A stretch of DNA of 64,000 nucleotides from a virus: positions 1-64,000 of IMG/VR virus record IMGVR_UViG_3300018080_000105; one strand, written 5' to 3'. The notes under the pieces were generated by a model, which did no database searches, was not told the DNA's origin, and was given only the letters and a program-made list of their open reading frames with translations. Shown here piece by piece: positions 52,541 to 60,325 of this stretch; the stretch's first letter is position 1, and each line of letters opens with the position of its first letter. A program made the position numbers and the translations under genes.

Positions 52541-52906
52541 TCAGGCTGGCGGTGTTTCCGGCAGCCTTCCATTAGCTCTGAGAATGTCCTGGGCTTGCTT
52601 CTCTACGGCGCTTTTGAAGTCGTCGTCGAGAGCGGCAGCCGCAATCATCTCTGATGCCCACCGCGAATGCCATAGCATCTGCTCTTTGTAGTACGGATCG
52701 GCCGCGATTTCCTCCGGAACCGGAACCGTAGGCCCAGGCAGGACGTATCCTTTCGCTACGCGATCTCGATGGTCAGCCAACAATTTGAACAGCTCCTCAT
52801 TGGCTTGGGCCTGGTTGGCTTGCATCTGCTCAATCCCCTTTTGAAGGATTGAGGAGATTGGAGACGGCTGCGGAGGCTGCTGATCTGATCCAACTGGGTC
52901 AGTCAT
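52541..52906 (-). CDS. Small helical head-type protein (121 aa)
   Basis: ATG 52906 (MTDPVGSDQQPPQPSPISSI) overlaps the previous stop (ATGA). The N-terminus is Gln/Pro-rich, then comes a helix (QMQANQAQANEELFKLLADH) and a C-terminal helix containing VEKQAQ, a K-x-A tripeptide. Likely an internal or scaffold-associated protein. No family recognised. Confidence 0.55.
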   Translation of the reverse strand: MTDPVGSDQQPPQPSPISSILQKGIEQMQANQAQANEELFKLLADHRDRVAKGYVLPGPTVPVPEEIAADPYYKEQMLWHSRWASEMIAAAALDDDFKSAVEKQAQDILRANGRLPETPPA

Positions 52907-53570
52907 CTTCGGATTCCGTGAGAGTTTCTGCGATCTGCTGCATGACCTGTTCACGCAACGCAGGGTTTTTCTGGAATGCTTCCAGTGTCTTTTCACCCAG
53001 CGGTGTTCTGGGAGCACTCAGACCTTCCGAACGAAGAAGGCTCAGCGTGTCGGCGTCGGCTGCCACGGGGTCCGCAGGAGCAACCACGGCAGGAGGTTGC
53101 GGGGCTGGTGGTTCGTCGCCATCCGGCCACAGCGACCACAGGGCGGCGACGGCCGCCAACCCTGGCACGCCAGCCAGGCTGCCGATCGTAGCCAGCTTCC
53201 CGAGAGACAGATCAGTCTTCCCGGCAGCAACTTTCTCAACTTGCTGGTTTTGATGCTCCATCGCTACCTGGCGTTCGATCTGCGAGTTGGTCTCTTTCTG
53301 ACGTAGCAAGCCGACCAGGTCCTGCACAGTTGTGTCGACCTGCTCGGTTTCAACTTCATCATCCAGAATGACCCGCTCCCCAGCGCTTGGCAGCCCGTGC
53401 CGGATAGCTGACATCTGCTTAATCATGTGGTCAGCGTCTAATTGCGTCTGCAGAAACGCTCGTCGTTCTTTGGGGGTCATCTGAGACAGCAGGTTAGTTC
53501 GCCGAGTACGTGTTGTAAGCGGTACAACAGCTCCGGAACCGGGAGTTGCTGCGGGGGCCTGATCAGACAT
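52899..53570 (-). CDS. Helical protein with one membrane-like segment (223 aa)
   Basis: ATG 53570 (MSDQAPAATPGSGAVVPLTT) follows GGAG; a GTG three codons earlier is possible. A helical N-terminal half is followed by VEKVAAG (K-x-A) and a hydrophobic glycine-rich stretch (LATIGSLAGVPGLAAVAALW, about residues 127-146), a Pro-rich linker and a helical C-terminus. The layout again matches the head-associated, membrane-interacting proteins in this region. Confidence 0.6.
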   Translation of the reverse strand: MSDQAPAATPGSGAVVPLTTRTRRTNLLSQMTPKERRAFLQTQLDADHMIKQMSAIRHGLPSAGERVILDDEVETEQVDTTVQDLVGLLRQKETNSQIERQVAMEHQNQQVEKVAAGKTDLSLGKLATIGSLAGVPGLAAVAALWSLWPDGDEPPAPQPPAVVAPADPVAADADTLSLLRSEGLSAPRTPLGEKTLEAFQKNPALREQVMQQIAETLTESEDD

Positions 53571-53575
53571 AGTGA

Positions 53576-53830
53576 TCACTCCTGCGTGAGTGGGCTTTCC
53601 GGCTCCTCGCCCGCTGACTCCCCCTCGGTGGTTACTCCGGGGGCAGCTTCCGTGACGTCTACCGGTGCGTTCGGGTCTGCATCAGTGAGTCTCGCGCCAA
53701 TGCGAGCCTGCTGCAGCAACATGATGTTCGTGGCGTTCGCTCCCTCGTTCGCCCGTGCAATCTCGTCCAGGTCTTCTCGCCGCTCCTTGCGTGCATCCCG
53801 AATAAATGCGAGCATTTCGTTTGGACTCAT
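53576..53830 (-). CDS. Small acidic protein (84 aa)
   Basis: The ATG at 53830 (MSPNEMLAFIRDARKERRED) is chosen; the frame also extends to 53866 where it overlaps the next gene. The N-terminal half is a charged helix and the C-terminus is acidic and Pro/Glu-rich. No known domain; probably structural or assembly-related. Confidence 0.5.
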   Translation of the reverse strand: MSPNEMLAFIRDARKERREDLDEIARANEGANATNIMLLQQARIGARLTDADPNAPVDVTEAAPGVTTEGESAGEEPESPLTQE

Positions 53831-53852
53831 GATCGACTTTCTACTTTGCAGG

Positions 53853-54161
53853 TTACGTAACGGCATTCAGTCCGGCGAAGCTCACCATATCCTGCGACTT
53901 CTTCAAGGTGTCAGCAACCGCCGCATCGAGCGGCGACAATTCCGTCACTGACTTCAAAAGGCTCATACTACCTTGCTGCACGCCCAATGTCAGCATGGCG
54001 GCGTTGGCCGCTACATCATTTCGAGCAGCCATCGCGTTGACTTCAAAGTTGTGACGCCCCATTGACAGAATCTGTGTCGTGATCTGGTCTGCCACTGCCG
54101 GGTCGAAATCCGGACGATCATCGTTGGCGTAGGCATTTGAGAATCCAGAATCAAAAGGCAT
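53853..54161 (-). CDS. Paralogous small protein B (102 aa)
   Basis: ATG 54161 (MPFDSGFSNAYANDDRPDFD) has an AAGGAG site. The shared core is 'DPAVADQITTQ', a helical middle, 'LTLGVQQ', then 'SPLDAAVADTLKKSQDM' and 'FAGLN', which aligns with the gene at 54249-54539. These are tandem duplicates, with the helices arranged in the same order. Function is unknown. Confidence 0.65.
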   Translation of the reverse strand: MPFDSGFSNAYANDDRPDFDPAVADQITTQILSMGRHNFEVNAMAARNDVAANAAMLTLGVQQGSMSLLKSVTELSPLDAAVADTLKKSQDMVSFAGLNAVT

Positions 54162-54189
54162 CGTATTCTCCTTGTGGTGAATCAAAAGA

Positions 54190-54217
54190 TGCCGCCCCAC
54201 CCGCAAGCAGGGCGGCA
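54190..54217 (-). terminator. Hairpin after paralog A
   Basis: An 8-bp stem (TGCCGCCC / GGGCGGCA) around a 12-base loop, followed by TCTTTTGAT on the minus strand, lies 31 bases past the stop of the 96-residue paralog. It is a plausible terminator or attenuator. Confidence 0.6.
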
Positions 54218-54248
54218 CCTATTACGTCGGCAGATCCTGCCGCATCAC

Positions 54249-54539
54249 TTAACCAGTGATGGCGCCGGACTTAGGAATCCCTGCCGCAGTATTCAAGCCA
54301 GCAAAGTGGCTCGGATCCTGTGACGAGCGGACGTTAGCAGCAGCAGCTGCTTCCATCGGGTCCAGTGAAGTCTGCTGCTTCAGACTTGCAGAGTTGATCT
54401 GCTGTACGCCCAGAGTCAGAACGGTACCCGCAGCGGCCGTCATGTTACGGTCCATTGCGCCGTTCAGCTGCTGAGCATTCTGTGCAGAAACCAGCGTCAG
54501 CTGAGTCAGCTGGTCTGCGATGGCTGGGTCCAGTGCCAT
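54249..54539 (-). CDS. Paralogous small protein A (96 aa)
   Basis: A 96-residue helical protein (MALDPAIADQLTQLTLVSAQ) with a good AGGAGG site. It aligns with 53853-54161 in the ADQ(L/I)T start, 'LTLGVQQINSASLKQQTSLD', and FAGLN end. A hairpin lies downstream. Tandem duplicates with separate leaders suggest an abundant structural or secreted product; no family is assigned. Confidence 0.65.
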   Translation of the reverse strand: MALDPAIADQLTQLTLVSAQNAQQLNGAMDRNMTAAAGTVLTLGVQQINSASLKQQTSLDPMEAAAAANVRSSQDPSHFAGLNTAAGIPKSGAITG

Positions 54540-54618
54540 AGTTATTCCTCCTCATGAGAAATGACCCATTCCTGTCAGCCCTGCCATCACGCGATGACAG
54601 ATCTCAACTGCCAGGGTG

Positions 54619-56391
54619 TCAGAATTCGTCGCGAACAATCTTCTGGAGAATCTTGGAAACTCCGTCAGTGCCTTTGACGATCTCTGGTTCCCCCGTACCT
54701 CCAACGGGGTAGACGACGATCTGCGGCAATTCTTTGAACCGAAGTCCCTTGCCTTTCACGTCGTACAGGACGATGGCTGGATACTTGGCCTTGGCAGCTT
54801 CGTACTCACCCTTCATTCTGTTCCAATGGTCAGCGGAAGTATCCGTTACAAGTACCATGTGGTCAACGCCAGTGCTCTGCTGGAGCGCCCAGAGGACAGA
54901 AACGTCAACGTAGGCGGGACTGATGTAACGCCCTGATTCGACTTTGAGCGTGACGGCCGCCTCTGATGGATTATCCCGAAGCTCCCGTACCAATTCCAAA
55001 ATCTTAACCTGGTTTTCCTGAAGCCCCTGAATGCCCTGTAGCAACGATTCATGCTCACCGCTGGGTGCCGATAGCTTCCCAGACAACTCGTCCTGTTTAT
55101 CCGCCAGTCCCTGGATCAGTTTGATTAACTGCTCGTGATCCCTTCTCAACGAGTGCTGGTTCTCGATAAGCACGTTGATCGGATCCAATAGGCCAGGAGC
55201 CGGTGTCGGATTGTTGGCCGGCGGGCCTGTCGGCGTGTCCGGGTTGCCAGAAGGCGGATTGCCTGATGGCGGGGTGTCCGGCACAGAATCCGGGACAGGT
55301 TCAGTAACAGGTTCCGAAGGAGGAACAACAACGGGCTGCTCACCACCCAAATCTTCCGTGGGATGCGGGAAAACTTGCGGAGGCGGCGACTGCGGGCGGC
55401 TTCGAGGCGGCTGCGGCGAAACAGGGCGACGTGGCTGCGCGCGAGGCTGAGGATAGTATGGGTAGCATGGTTGCGACGGATAACACGGCTGACAACTCGG
55501 GGATGATGGCGGACAACACCAGGCATACGTTTCACTGACCTTCGTTCCGAGGAACGTTGTGATCGTGCCGGCATAGGTCCCTATCGATCCAGAGGAGTCC
55601 CCGCCCCAGAACACACCAACCAGTTTTCCGTTCGTATCGAACATCGGGCCGCCACTGTCACCTCTACGAAGATGACCAGACGCCACCAGCAACTGATTGT
55701 TGCCGCTCGTCACAAACTGATGCGAAGGGTGTCCCGGAACAAACTTACCAGGCGAGTCCGCTTTGTAGCCGGCGGAAGTGTAACCTTGCAGCGCGCCAAA
55801 GTGTGCCCGGTAAATGTTGCGTGTCCCGCCGAAACCCGCCACGCCAATGTTAGGCTCTTTATCTGGATCAATGATCTTCGTATTGATCTCCATCGGGACA
55901 GTGCCTTTAGGAGCATACACTGCCAACGCACACAAATCATTTTCCCAGTCAAGCGCCAGCACCTTGGCACTTGACCGCATGCCTTTGAACTCTGCGACCG
56001 GTTTCTGCGATTCGGCACATTGAATATCACCGCACTCAAAGATGTGAGCGCACGTCAGAATGACCGCGGTGACCCGTCCATCTTTTTCCGGACGAGTGGC
56101 GATAACCGTCCCAGTGCCCAGCGAACGAGTCCTGGTCATGTGCAGCCGCACGACCGAACTACGAACGCGATTGTACAGCGCAACCGCTTCTCTATCGCTC
56201 GCCTTCGGAGACCACACGGCACCGCCCGAAGCACGGTTACGCGCAACCTTGTAACTGCGCGTCGGGGAGTTCGGATCCTGTGGGACCCGAAACACATGAA
56301 ACCCTTCCGGATTGAACTTCACCGGGAGGGCGGCATAGGTCTGTGACACCAGCATGACCACTGCCACGAGAACGCTGAAAATCCGTTTCAT
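54619..56391 (-). CDS. Secreted trypsin-like serine protease with Pro-rich stalk (590 aa)
   Basis: Residues 1-20 (MKRIFSVLVAVVMLVSQTYA) are a signal peptide. The protease domain (about residues 60-290) carries the full triad: His116 in 'TCAHIFE', Asp152 in 'WENDLCAL', Ser246 in 'RGDSGGPM'. A Cys/Pro/Tyr-rich linker (residues 295-430) with repeated PxP follows, then a short coiled coil around 420-480 (for example 'LIKLIQGLADKQDELSGK') and a C-terminal alpha/beta domain. It should act outside the cytoplasm on proteins. The catalytic residues appear intact, so it is probably active. Phage-encoded members of this type are rare. Confidence 0.85.
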   Translation of the reverse strand: MKRIFSVLVAVVMLVSQTYAALPVKFNPEGFHVFRVPQDPNSPTRSYKVARNRASGGAVWSPKASDREAVALYNRVRSSVVRLHMTRTRSLGTGTVIATRPEKDGRVTAVILTCAHIFECGDIQCAESQKPVAEFKGMRSSAKVLALDWENDLCALAVYAPKGTVPMEINTKIIDPDKEPNIGVAGFGGTRNIYRAHFGALQGYTSAGYKADSPGKFVPGHPSHQFVTSGNNQLLVASGHLRRGDSGGPMFDTNGKLVGVFWGGDSSGSIGTYAGTITTFLGTKVSETYAWCCPPSSPSCQPCYPSQPCYPYYPQPRAQPRRPVSPQPPRSRPQSPPPQVFPHPTEDLGGEQPVVVPPSEPVTEPVPDSVPDTPPSGNPPSGNPDTPTGPPANNPTPAPGLLDPINVLIENQHSLRRDHEQLIKLIQGLADKQDELSGKLSAPSGEHESLLQGIQGLQENQVKILELVRELRDNPSEAAVTLKVESGRYISPAYVDVSVLWALQQSTGVDHMVLVTDTSADHWNRMKGEYEAAKAKYPAIVLYDVKGKGLRFKELPQIVVYPVGGTGEPEIVKGTDGVSKILQKIVRDEF

Positions 56392-56404
56392 CTTACACCT
56401 ACCT

Positions 56405-57244
56405 TTACGACGGTTTGAGGGTGAGTTCCATTCCGTCCAGATTGATGGTGACCGTCCCTGTCACATCGAACGGCCCTTCAGGAAAGGCCGGAGCGCAAGG
56501 CTCAGAAGCATTGGGTGCCGGGGTTGGGGTTTCTTCCAAACCATAGACACGGGCCAGCCTGGCCTTGTCGCCTTCTTGTGGGTAGATCACCTGGGGATTG
56601 TAGTAAGGAGCCATCAGGTCGGCCGGATCAGCACTGTGCTCCAAGCCCATCAGATGGCCAAGTTCGTGCAACCACACGGCCCTCATAATGACACCTGGGC
56701 CGGACTCACGCAAGTTCCATGGCTCCGTATCGTCGAACATCGACAAAAGCTGAGGGTCGCCAGCCCTGCAAGGCAGCTCCGCCCAGGCCAGGACATTTCC
56801 GGGGCCGTCAAAGTCCCATCTACTGCCCCGTCCACGACCTACGCGTATATCTGCCTCGTTCCAATTATTGATTTCAACAAAGGTCTTACCCGTCAACGCC
56901 TCGTAGTAGGTGAACCCCTCCCGCACGATATTCTTGCTTTTCTCGACCTGCCCAGCCAACCGAAACTTGCTGCCAATCGAGTACGTGATGGTGTCCTTTT
57001 CCCATTTGCAATGATTCCCGTCAACCCTTACAGGCTGCCGCAGCGGGCCGTCGCCCCTCGCGCACCGAAACAACCCCATCGCCCGACGTGTCACCGGGCC
57101 AGCAATTGCATCCTCCACCAGCCCGTAGATCTTTTGCATCTGTACAATCGCTTTATCGAACTCATCGGCTGTCGGGTAACGTGAGAGCAGATACCCAAAA
57201 TGATGCAACCAGGCGATCGTCTTCTGCGGCGTATCAATGGGCAT
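56405..57244 (-). CDS. Matrixin-like zinc metalloprotease with cysteine-switch-like propeptide (279 aa)
   Basis: Residues about 1-65 are a peptidoglycan-binding-like propeptide ('LHHFGYLLSRYPTADEFDKA', 'MQKIYGLVEDAIAGPVTRRA') ending in FRCARGD, which resembles the PRCGVPD cysteine switch of matrix metalloproteases (Cys61 binds the catalytic zinc). The catalytic domain has the full zinc motif HELGHLMGLEH (residues 193-203) and a Met-turn (DLMAPYY, Met211). There is no signal peptide, so it may act after lysis or in the virion. The start overlaps the neighbouring gene's end by 11 bases. Confidence 0.85.
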   Translation of the reverse strand: MPIDTPQKTIAWLHHFGYLLSRYPTADEFDKAIVQMQKIYGLVEDAIAGPVTRRAMGLFRCARGDGPLRQPVRVDGNHCKWEKDTITYSIGSKFRLAGQVEKSKNIVREGFTYYEALTGKTFVEINNWNEADIRVGRGRGSRWDFDGPGNVLAWAELPCRAGDPQLLSMFDDTEPWNLRESGPGVIMRAVWLHELGHLMGLEHSADPADLMAPYYNPQVIYPQEGDKARLARVYGLEETPTPAPNASEPCAPAFPEGPFDVTGTVTINLDGMELTLKPS

Positions 57245-57917
57245 TCAATCGCTCCGAGTTCAAAGCTGCTGTGGCTACCGCTTCGCCGCCGGCATGCTGG
57301 CCGGCGATTGTAAACTGGTACTTGTAAAACAATGAGTACGTCAACATGGTCGGCGTTACCAGGTAATGAGGGCACCGCGGCACTGGATCGACACGGCCGC
57401 CCAAATGTGTAGCTAGACTGACGGCATGAGAACAGAACGGTTGACGGATAGGCTTACCATCTACAGGCAACTGGTCGTTTGTCGTTGGCGGGTACAACCG
57501 CCACAGAAACGGTGTACGACGGGCCGCCATTCGCCAGATACCGAACCAACCGTATTCGTGATCAGTGAGTCTTCGCATAGCGGTTGCCGCGCCGTCACCA
57601 TCAAACTCAGACCACCGCACCGTGTCAGGTGCGAACACATCAATCCGCTGTGGCTGTGATAAGTGATACGCCAACGTACGGCGCTGTCCGCCTTTGAACT
57701 CTCTCAACTCCAGCACGTCAATCTTGCCGCCGCCATTTTTGAGGAACATAGCACTGTGCGAGTGCACGCCCTGCGTACTATTACGGATCAATCGCGACAC
57801 AAACGTGTCAGACAGATATTGCCCAATCCACCCGCTCTGGATCCGTGACGCAGCATACTCCTCCGTGACCCAAAAAGGAGCCTCAACGTCAAACTGGCGA
57901 CCCCGAAGACCCCCCAT
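57234..57917 (-). CDS. Permuted NlpC/P60-like (YiiX-type) hydrolase (227 aa)
   Basis: From ATG 57917 (GGAGGTTGATC leader) the protein contains 'GVHSHSAMFLKNGGGKIDVL', with a His in the HSAM strand, and later 'RQPFCSHAVSLATHLGG', where Cys is followed by S-H at a helix start. The order His-then-Cys is that of circularly permuted NlpC/P60 (YiiX/DUF830-like) enzymes, which hydrolyse amide or ester bonds in cell-wall or lipid substrates. The remaining sequence is alpha/beta. Family call is inferred from this pattern. Confidence 0.6.
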   Translation of the reverse strand: MGGLRGRQFDVEAPFWVTEEYAASRIQSGWIGQYLSDTFVSRLIRNSTQGVHSHSAMFLKNGGGKIDVLELREFKGGQRRTLAYHLSQPQRIDVFAPDTVRWSEFDGDGAATAMRRLTDHEYGWFGIWRMAARRTPFLWRLYPPTTNDQLPVDGKPIRQPFCSHAVSLATHLGGRVDPVPRCPHYLVTPTMLTYSLFYKYQFTIAGQHAGGEAVATAALNSERLNAH

Positions 57918-58452
57918 GATCAACCTCCGATAATAGTTCTGGATGCGGCGACGGCGAACGGCCAGCAATGAACATCTGGATCCGACTCAACGCGGCATTA
58001 TATGTCTGCTCCTCGACCGCCGAAAGCTCTGCACGTACCGGGCGTACATTCTTCTTGTTCCAGTCATCACCTGTGGGATCCGGCACAACCAAATCGTCAT
58101 CGATACGATGCAGGTCCTGAGTAATGGCGTACTGCTTGTATTCAAAAATACGAGAAACAAACCATTGAGCAACACCAAGTTGCTCTCGATCGAGCCCCGT
58201 TTCCGGGCCAAATTCATCGAAACCCTCGACCGGCGAAAGCGTAAGCATTTCATCAATTTGCGAACCTGCCAGGTCAACACGAAAGGTCCAATCACCGTTC
58301 GCAACCGTAAACCCTTCAGAATCCATCGCTACGAGCTGCCCCGTAGGGTCACCGGTATCGTTGATTTTTTGGTAGAGATCCGGAAATCGTTCCTGCATGG
58401 TACTCAACAGCTTGTCGGATAGACGCACACGATCACCAGGCTTGAAACTCAT
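57889..58452 (-). CDS. KOW-like N-terminal domain protein (187 aa)
   Basis: The protein starts MSFKPGDRVRLSDKLLSTMQ, an SH3/KOW-type opening, followed by a loop and strand ('GQLVAMDSEGFTVANGDWTF'). Residues 85-165 are helical (YKQYAITQDLHRIDDDLVV) and the tail is Ser/Pro/His-rich. The fold could bind RNA, protein or DNA. It overlaps the hydrolase gene by 29 bases. No enzyme motif. Confidence 0.55.
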   Translation of the reverse strand: MSFKPGDRVRLSDKLLSTMQERFPDLYQKINDTGDPTGQLVAMDSEGFTVANGDWTFRVDLAGSQIDEMLTLSPVEGFDEFGPETGLDREQLGVAQWFVSRIFEYKQYAITQDLHRIDDDLVVPDPTGDDWNKKNVRPVRAELSAVEEQTYNAALSRIQMFIAGRSPSPHPELLSEVDHGGSSGSPV

Positions 58453-58456
58453 TCGG

Positions 58457-60121
58457 TCACCTTAGTCCAAGAACAGAGCCAGTTACACCGCGAATCATAC
58501 CGCCCCACAATCCCATGTTCTGCAACTTCTTCTGGGCTTGTGGTTTGAGACCGCCAAGAACTCCAAGAACGCCACCCGCGATATGTGCCGTCGCCAAATC
58601 CACGCCGGCTGTCGCCAACCCGCGAATGAAATGCCGCGGCGACAACATCGACGGATTACCATGTAGTTGCTGCACGCCGGTAACCAGTCCGGAAGCAGCC
58701 GCTGCGTGCATCGGTGGAGTGTGGCGACCAGCATCACCCCAAATTGCACGATTAAACGCGTCAACCGGGACAGACTGTAACGCTACCCCGCGACTGCCCG
58801 TGTACCCACTGGAGTTCACTGCGCGTTTAATTCGGTTGACACTTTTCTCAAACTGATCGGACGCTGTGAGTCCCAACGTGTCGAGGTAATCCAAAGCCTG
58901 CTGCTGCGCGCTGGCCTTGTAGTGATTCATATAATCAATTTCGCTCGGAGCGATGTTCTGCTGCGTGACCGGCTGCAGGAATGACTTCCGCCACTGCGGC
59001 TTCCCGGTCGCGTTCTGGTTCATCTGTGCATTAGCCAAGCCTTGTGGGACATGTAAAGCCGCGCCGCCAAGCCCGCCGAGTATCGCCAGGTTCCGTCGCA
59101 GTTTACCGCGTTCCAGGTACTCTTCTGGCAGCAACTGCTCAGCAAGCCAGCCACCGCCGTAACCCAGCCCGGCGCCCAGCAACCCAGACACGATGGAGTT
59201 GGACATTGCCGAAGGCCCACCGGTCAGCTTACCCGCCGCACGGTATGGCAACCCCAGGTACTCCAGCGCAGAGGCTTTCTTGACCATGATCCAATTATCA
59301 GAGTCAGACGGGCCAACCTCAGATTCGGCGATGACTTTGTCGACCCCGTCGATCGAGTTGACGGCTTTCTCCCACTGCTCATAAACCTCTCGGCCGTCAG
59401 AGTCACCAAGCACGATCCACGCCGTCTTGTTTTCCGGATGCCAGTAAACGTAACCGTAACCAGGCATAGCCGGCAGATCTTTAATCGCCGTCTTTAGGGC
59501 GTCCCGGATGGCAGCCGCGAGCTTTAAGCGTTGGGTGACAAGTGCCGGGACCTGTCGCCACAGCGACAGTTCGCCCTTTTTTTCGATGCGTTTGATAGTT
59601 TCATCAGCCACGGTTTTCCATGCCCTCCTGGCGTCTACTGCGCGGTCGTCGAGATAGAGGTCCGCTACAACTTTGTCTGAGGCATCTTCCGGCTGGTCTG
59701 GGTTCTCGTTGATATGGTCGAACGGAATATCGTGTTCTTCCAACCAGCTGCGAACCAGTTTTTTGTCACCACGCACCGTGTTAATGATGATCTGATAACC
59801 CTCGTCCCGAAACCGCTGCATACTCTTCTTGGCGCCCGGCCTCGGCTTCTCGATCTTCTTCGGATCGAACTTGTCGTACATCGAAGCTAGCGTGCCGTCG
59901 AGATCTACAGCCACTGTGGGGAGTCGGTCCGCACGCGACTTCCCCGCAGCGGACTTTCGTCGCCCATCCAACACAGCACTGAGGCCGTCCAGCGGCAGAG
60001 AGGCTTCGGGGGTTTGTATGATCGTGGATAGTCGCGACATTGCGTTTCCCATGACTCCATGGCCTCTTTGAACCACTTCCAGAAAGCCGCGATCGCTCGC
60101 CGCCTTTGTTTGCTTCTCCAC
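58457..60121 (-). CDS. HAD-like phosphatase fused to glycine-zipper region (554 aa)
   Basis: A HAD domain occupies about residues 68-170: 'TVAVDLDGTLAS' (D-x-D-G-T; Asp73 nucleophile, Asp75), 'IIINTVRGDKKLVRSWLEEH' (motif II Thr and motif III Lys) and 'DLYLDDRAVDA' (motif IV DD). A middle domain (about 195-280) follows. At residues 281-283 a K-x-A (VKKASALE) starts a C-terminal half with several glycine-rich hydrophobic segments. The start is uncertain: GTG 60121, or an internal ATG near 60037. It overlaps the basic protein gene. Confidence 0.65.
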   Translation of the reverse strand: MEKQTKAASDRGFLEVVQRGHGVMGNAMSRLSTIIQTPEASLPLDGLSAVLDGRRKSAAGKSRADRLPTVAVDLDGTLASMYDKFDPKKIEKPRPGAKKSMQRFRDEGYQIIINTVRGDKKLVRSWLEEHDIPFDHINENPDQPEDASDKVVADLYLDDRAVDARRAWKTVADETIKRIEKKGELSLWRQVPALVTQRLKLAAAIRDALKTAIKDLPAMPGYGYVYWHPENKTAWIVLGDSDGREVYEQWEKAVNSIDGVDKVIAESEVGPSDSDNWIMVKKASALEYLGLPYRAAGKLTGGPSAMSNSIVSGLLGAGLGYGGGWLAEQLLPEEYLERGKLRRNLAILGGLGGAALHVPQGLANAQMNQNATGKPQWRKSFLQPVTQQNIAPSEIDYMNHYKASAQQQALDYLDTLGLTASDQFEKSVNRIKRAVNSSGYTGSRGVALQSVPVDAFNRAIWGDAGRHTPPMHAAAASGLVTGVQQLHGNPSMLSPRHFIRGLATAGVDLATAHIAGGVLGVLGGLKPQAQKKLQNMGLWGGMIRGVTGSVLGLR

Positions 60122-60255
60122 AACGTATGTGATTTCCTGACTGACTTTGCTGCCCGCCGATAATCTTTCGGGGGAACCTTCCTCTGCAGGTTTCGCCGGC
60201 GGCGAGCTCTCTGCTTCGGGGTCATCGGACGCTTCACAGGTTGTGTTGAAACCAT
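59905..60255 (-). CDS. Basic protein overlapping HAD gene (116 aa)
   Basis: ATG 60255 has a very good AGGAG site five bases upstream, and the first 70 residues (MTPKQRARRRRNLQRKVPPK then 'KSHTLWRSKQRRRAIAAFWK') form a strongly basic amphipathic stretch. The last 45 residues overlap the HAD frame and read like out-of-frame sequence, so the true C-terminus or a frameshift relation is unclear. It could bind nucleic acid. Moderate confidence only. Confidence 0.45.
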   Translation of the reverse strand: MVSTQPVKRPMTPKQRARRRRNLQRKVPPKDYRRAAKSVRKSHTLWRSKQRRRAIAAFWKWFKEAMESWETQCRDYPRSYKPPKPLCRWTASVLCWMGDESPLRGSRVRTDSPQWL

Positions 60256-60325
60256 GCTTTCTCCTGAATAAAAGGATCGTCAGAAGTGCGGCGGGGCAAG
60301 TCTACCAGATCACACGCAGATGCCG

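Noticed and set aside
53853-54539. Resemblance of the tandem small proteins to R-body (RebB-type) proteins
   Set aside because: Only overall size and a short 'ADQ(I/L)T' segment agree. The rest does not match the family pattern, and the genes sit in a virion region, so I left the function unknown.
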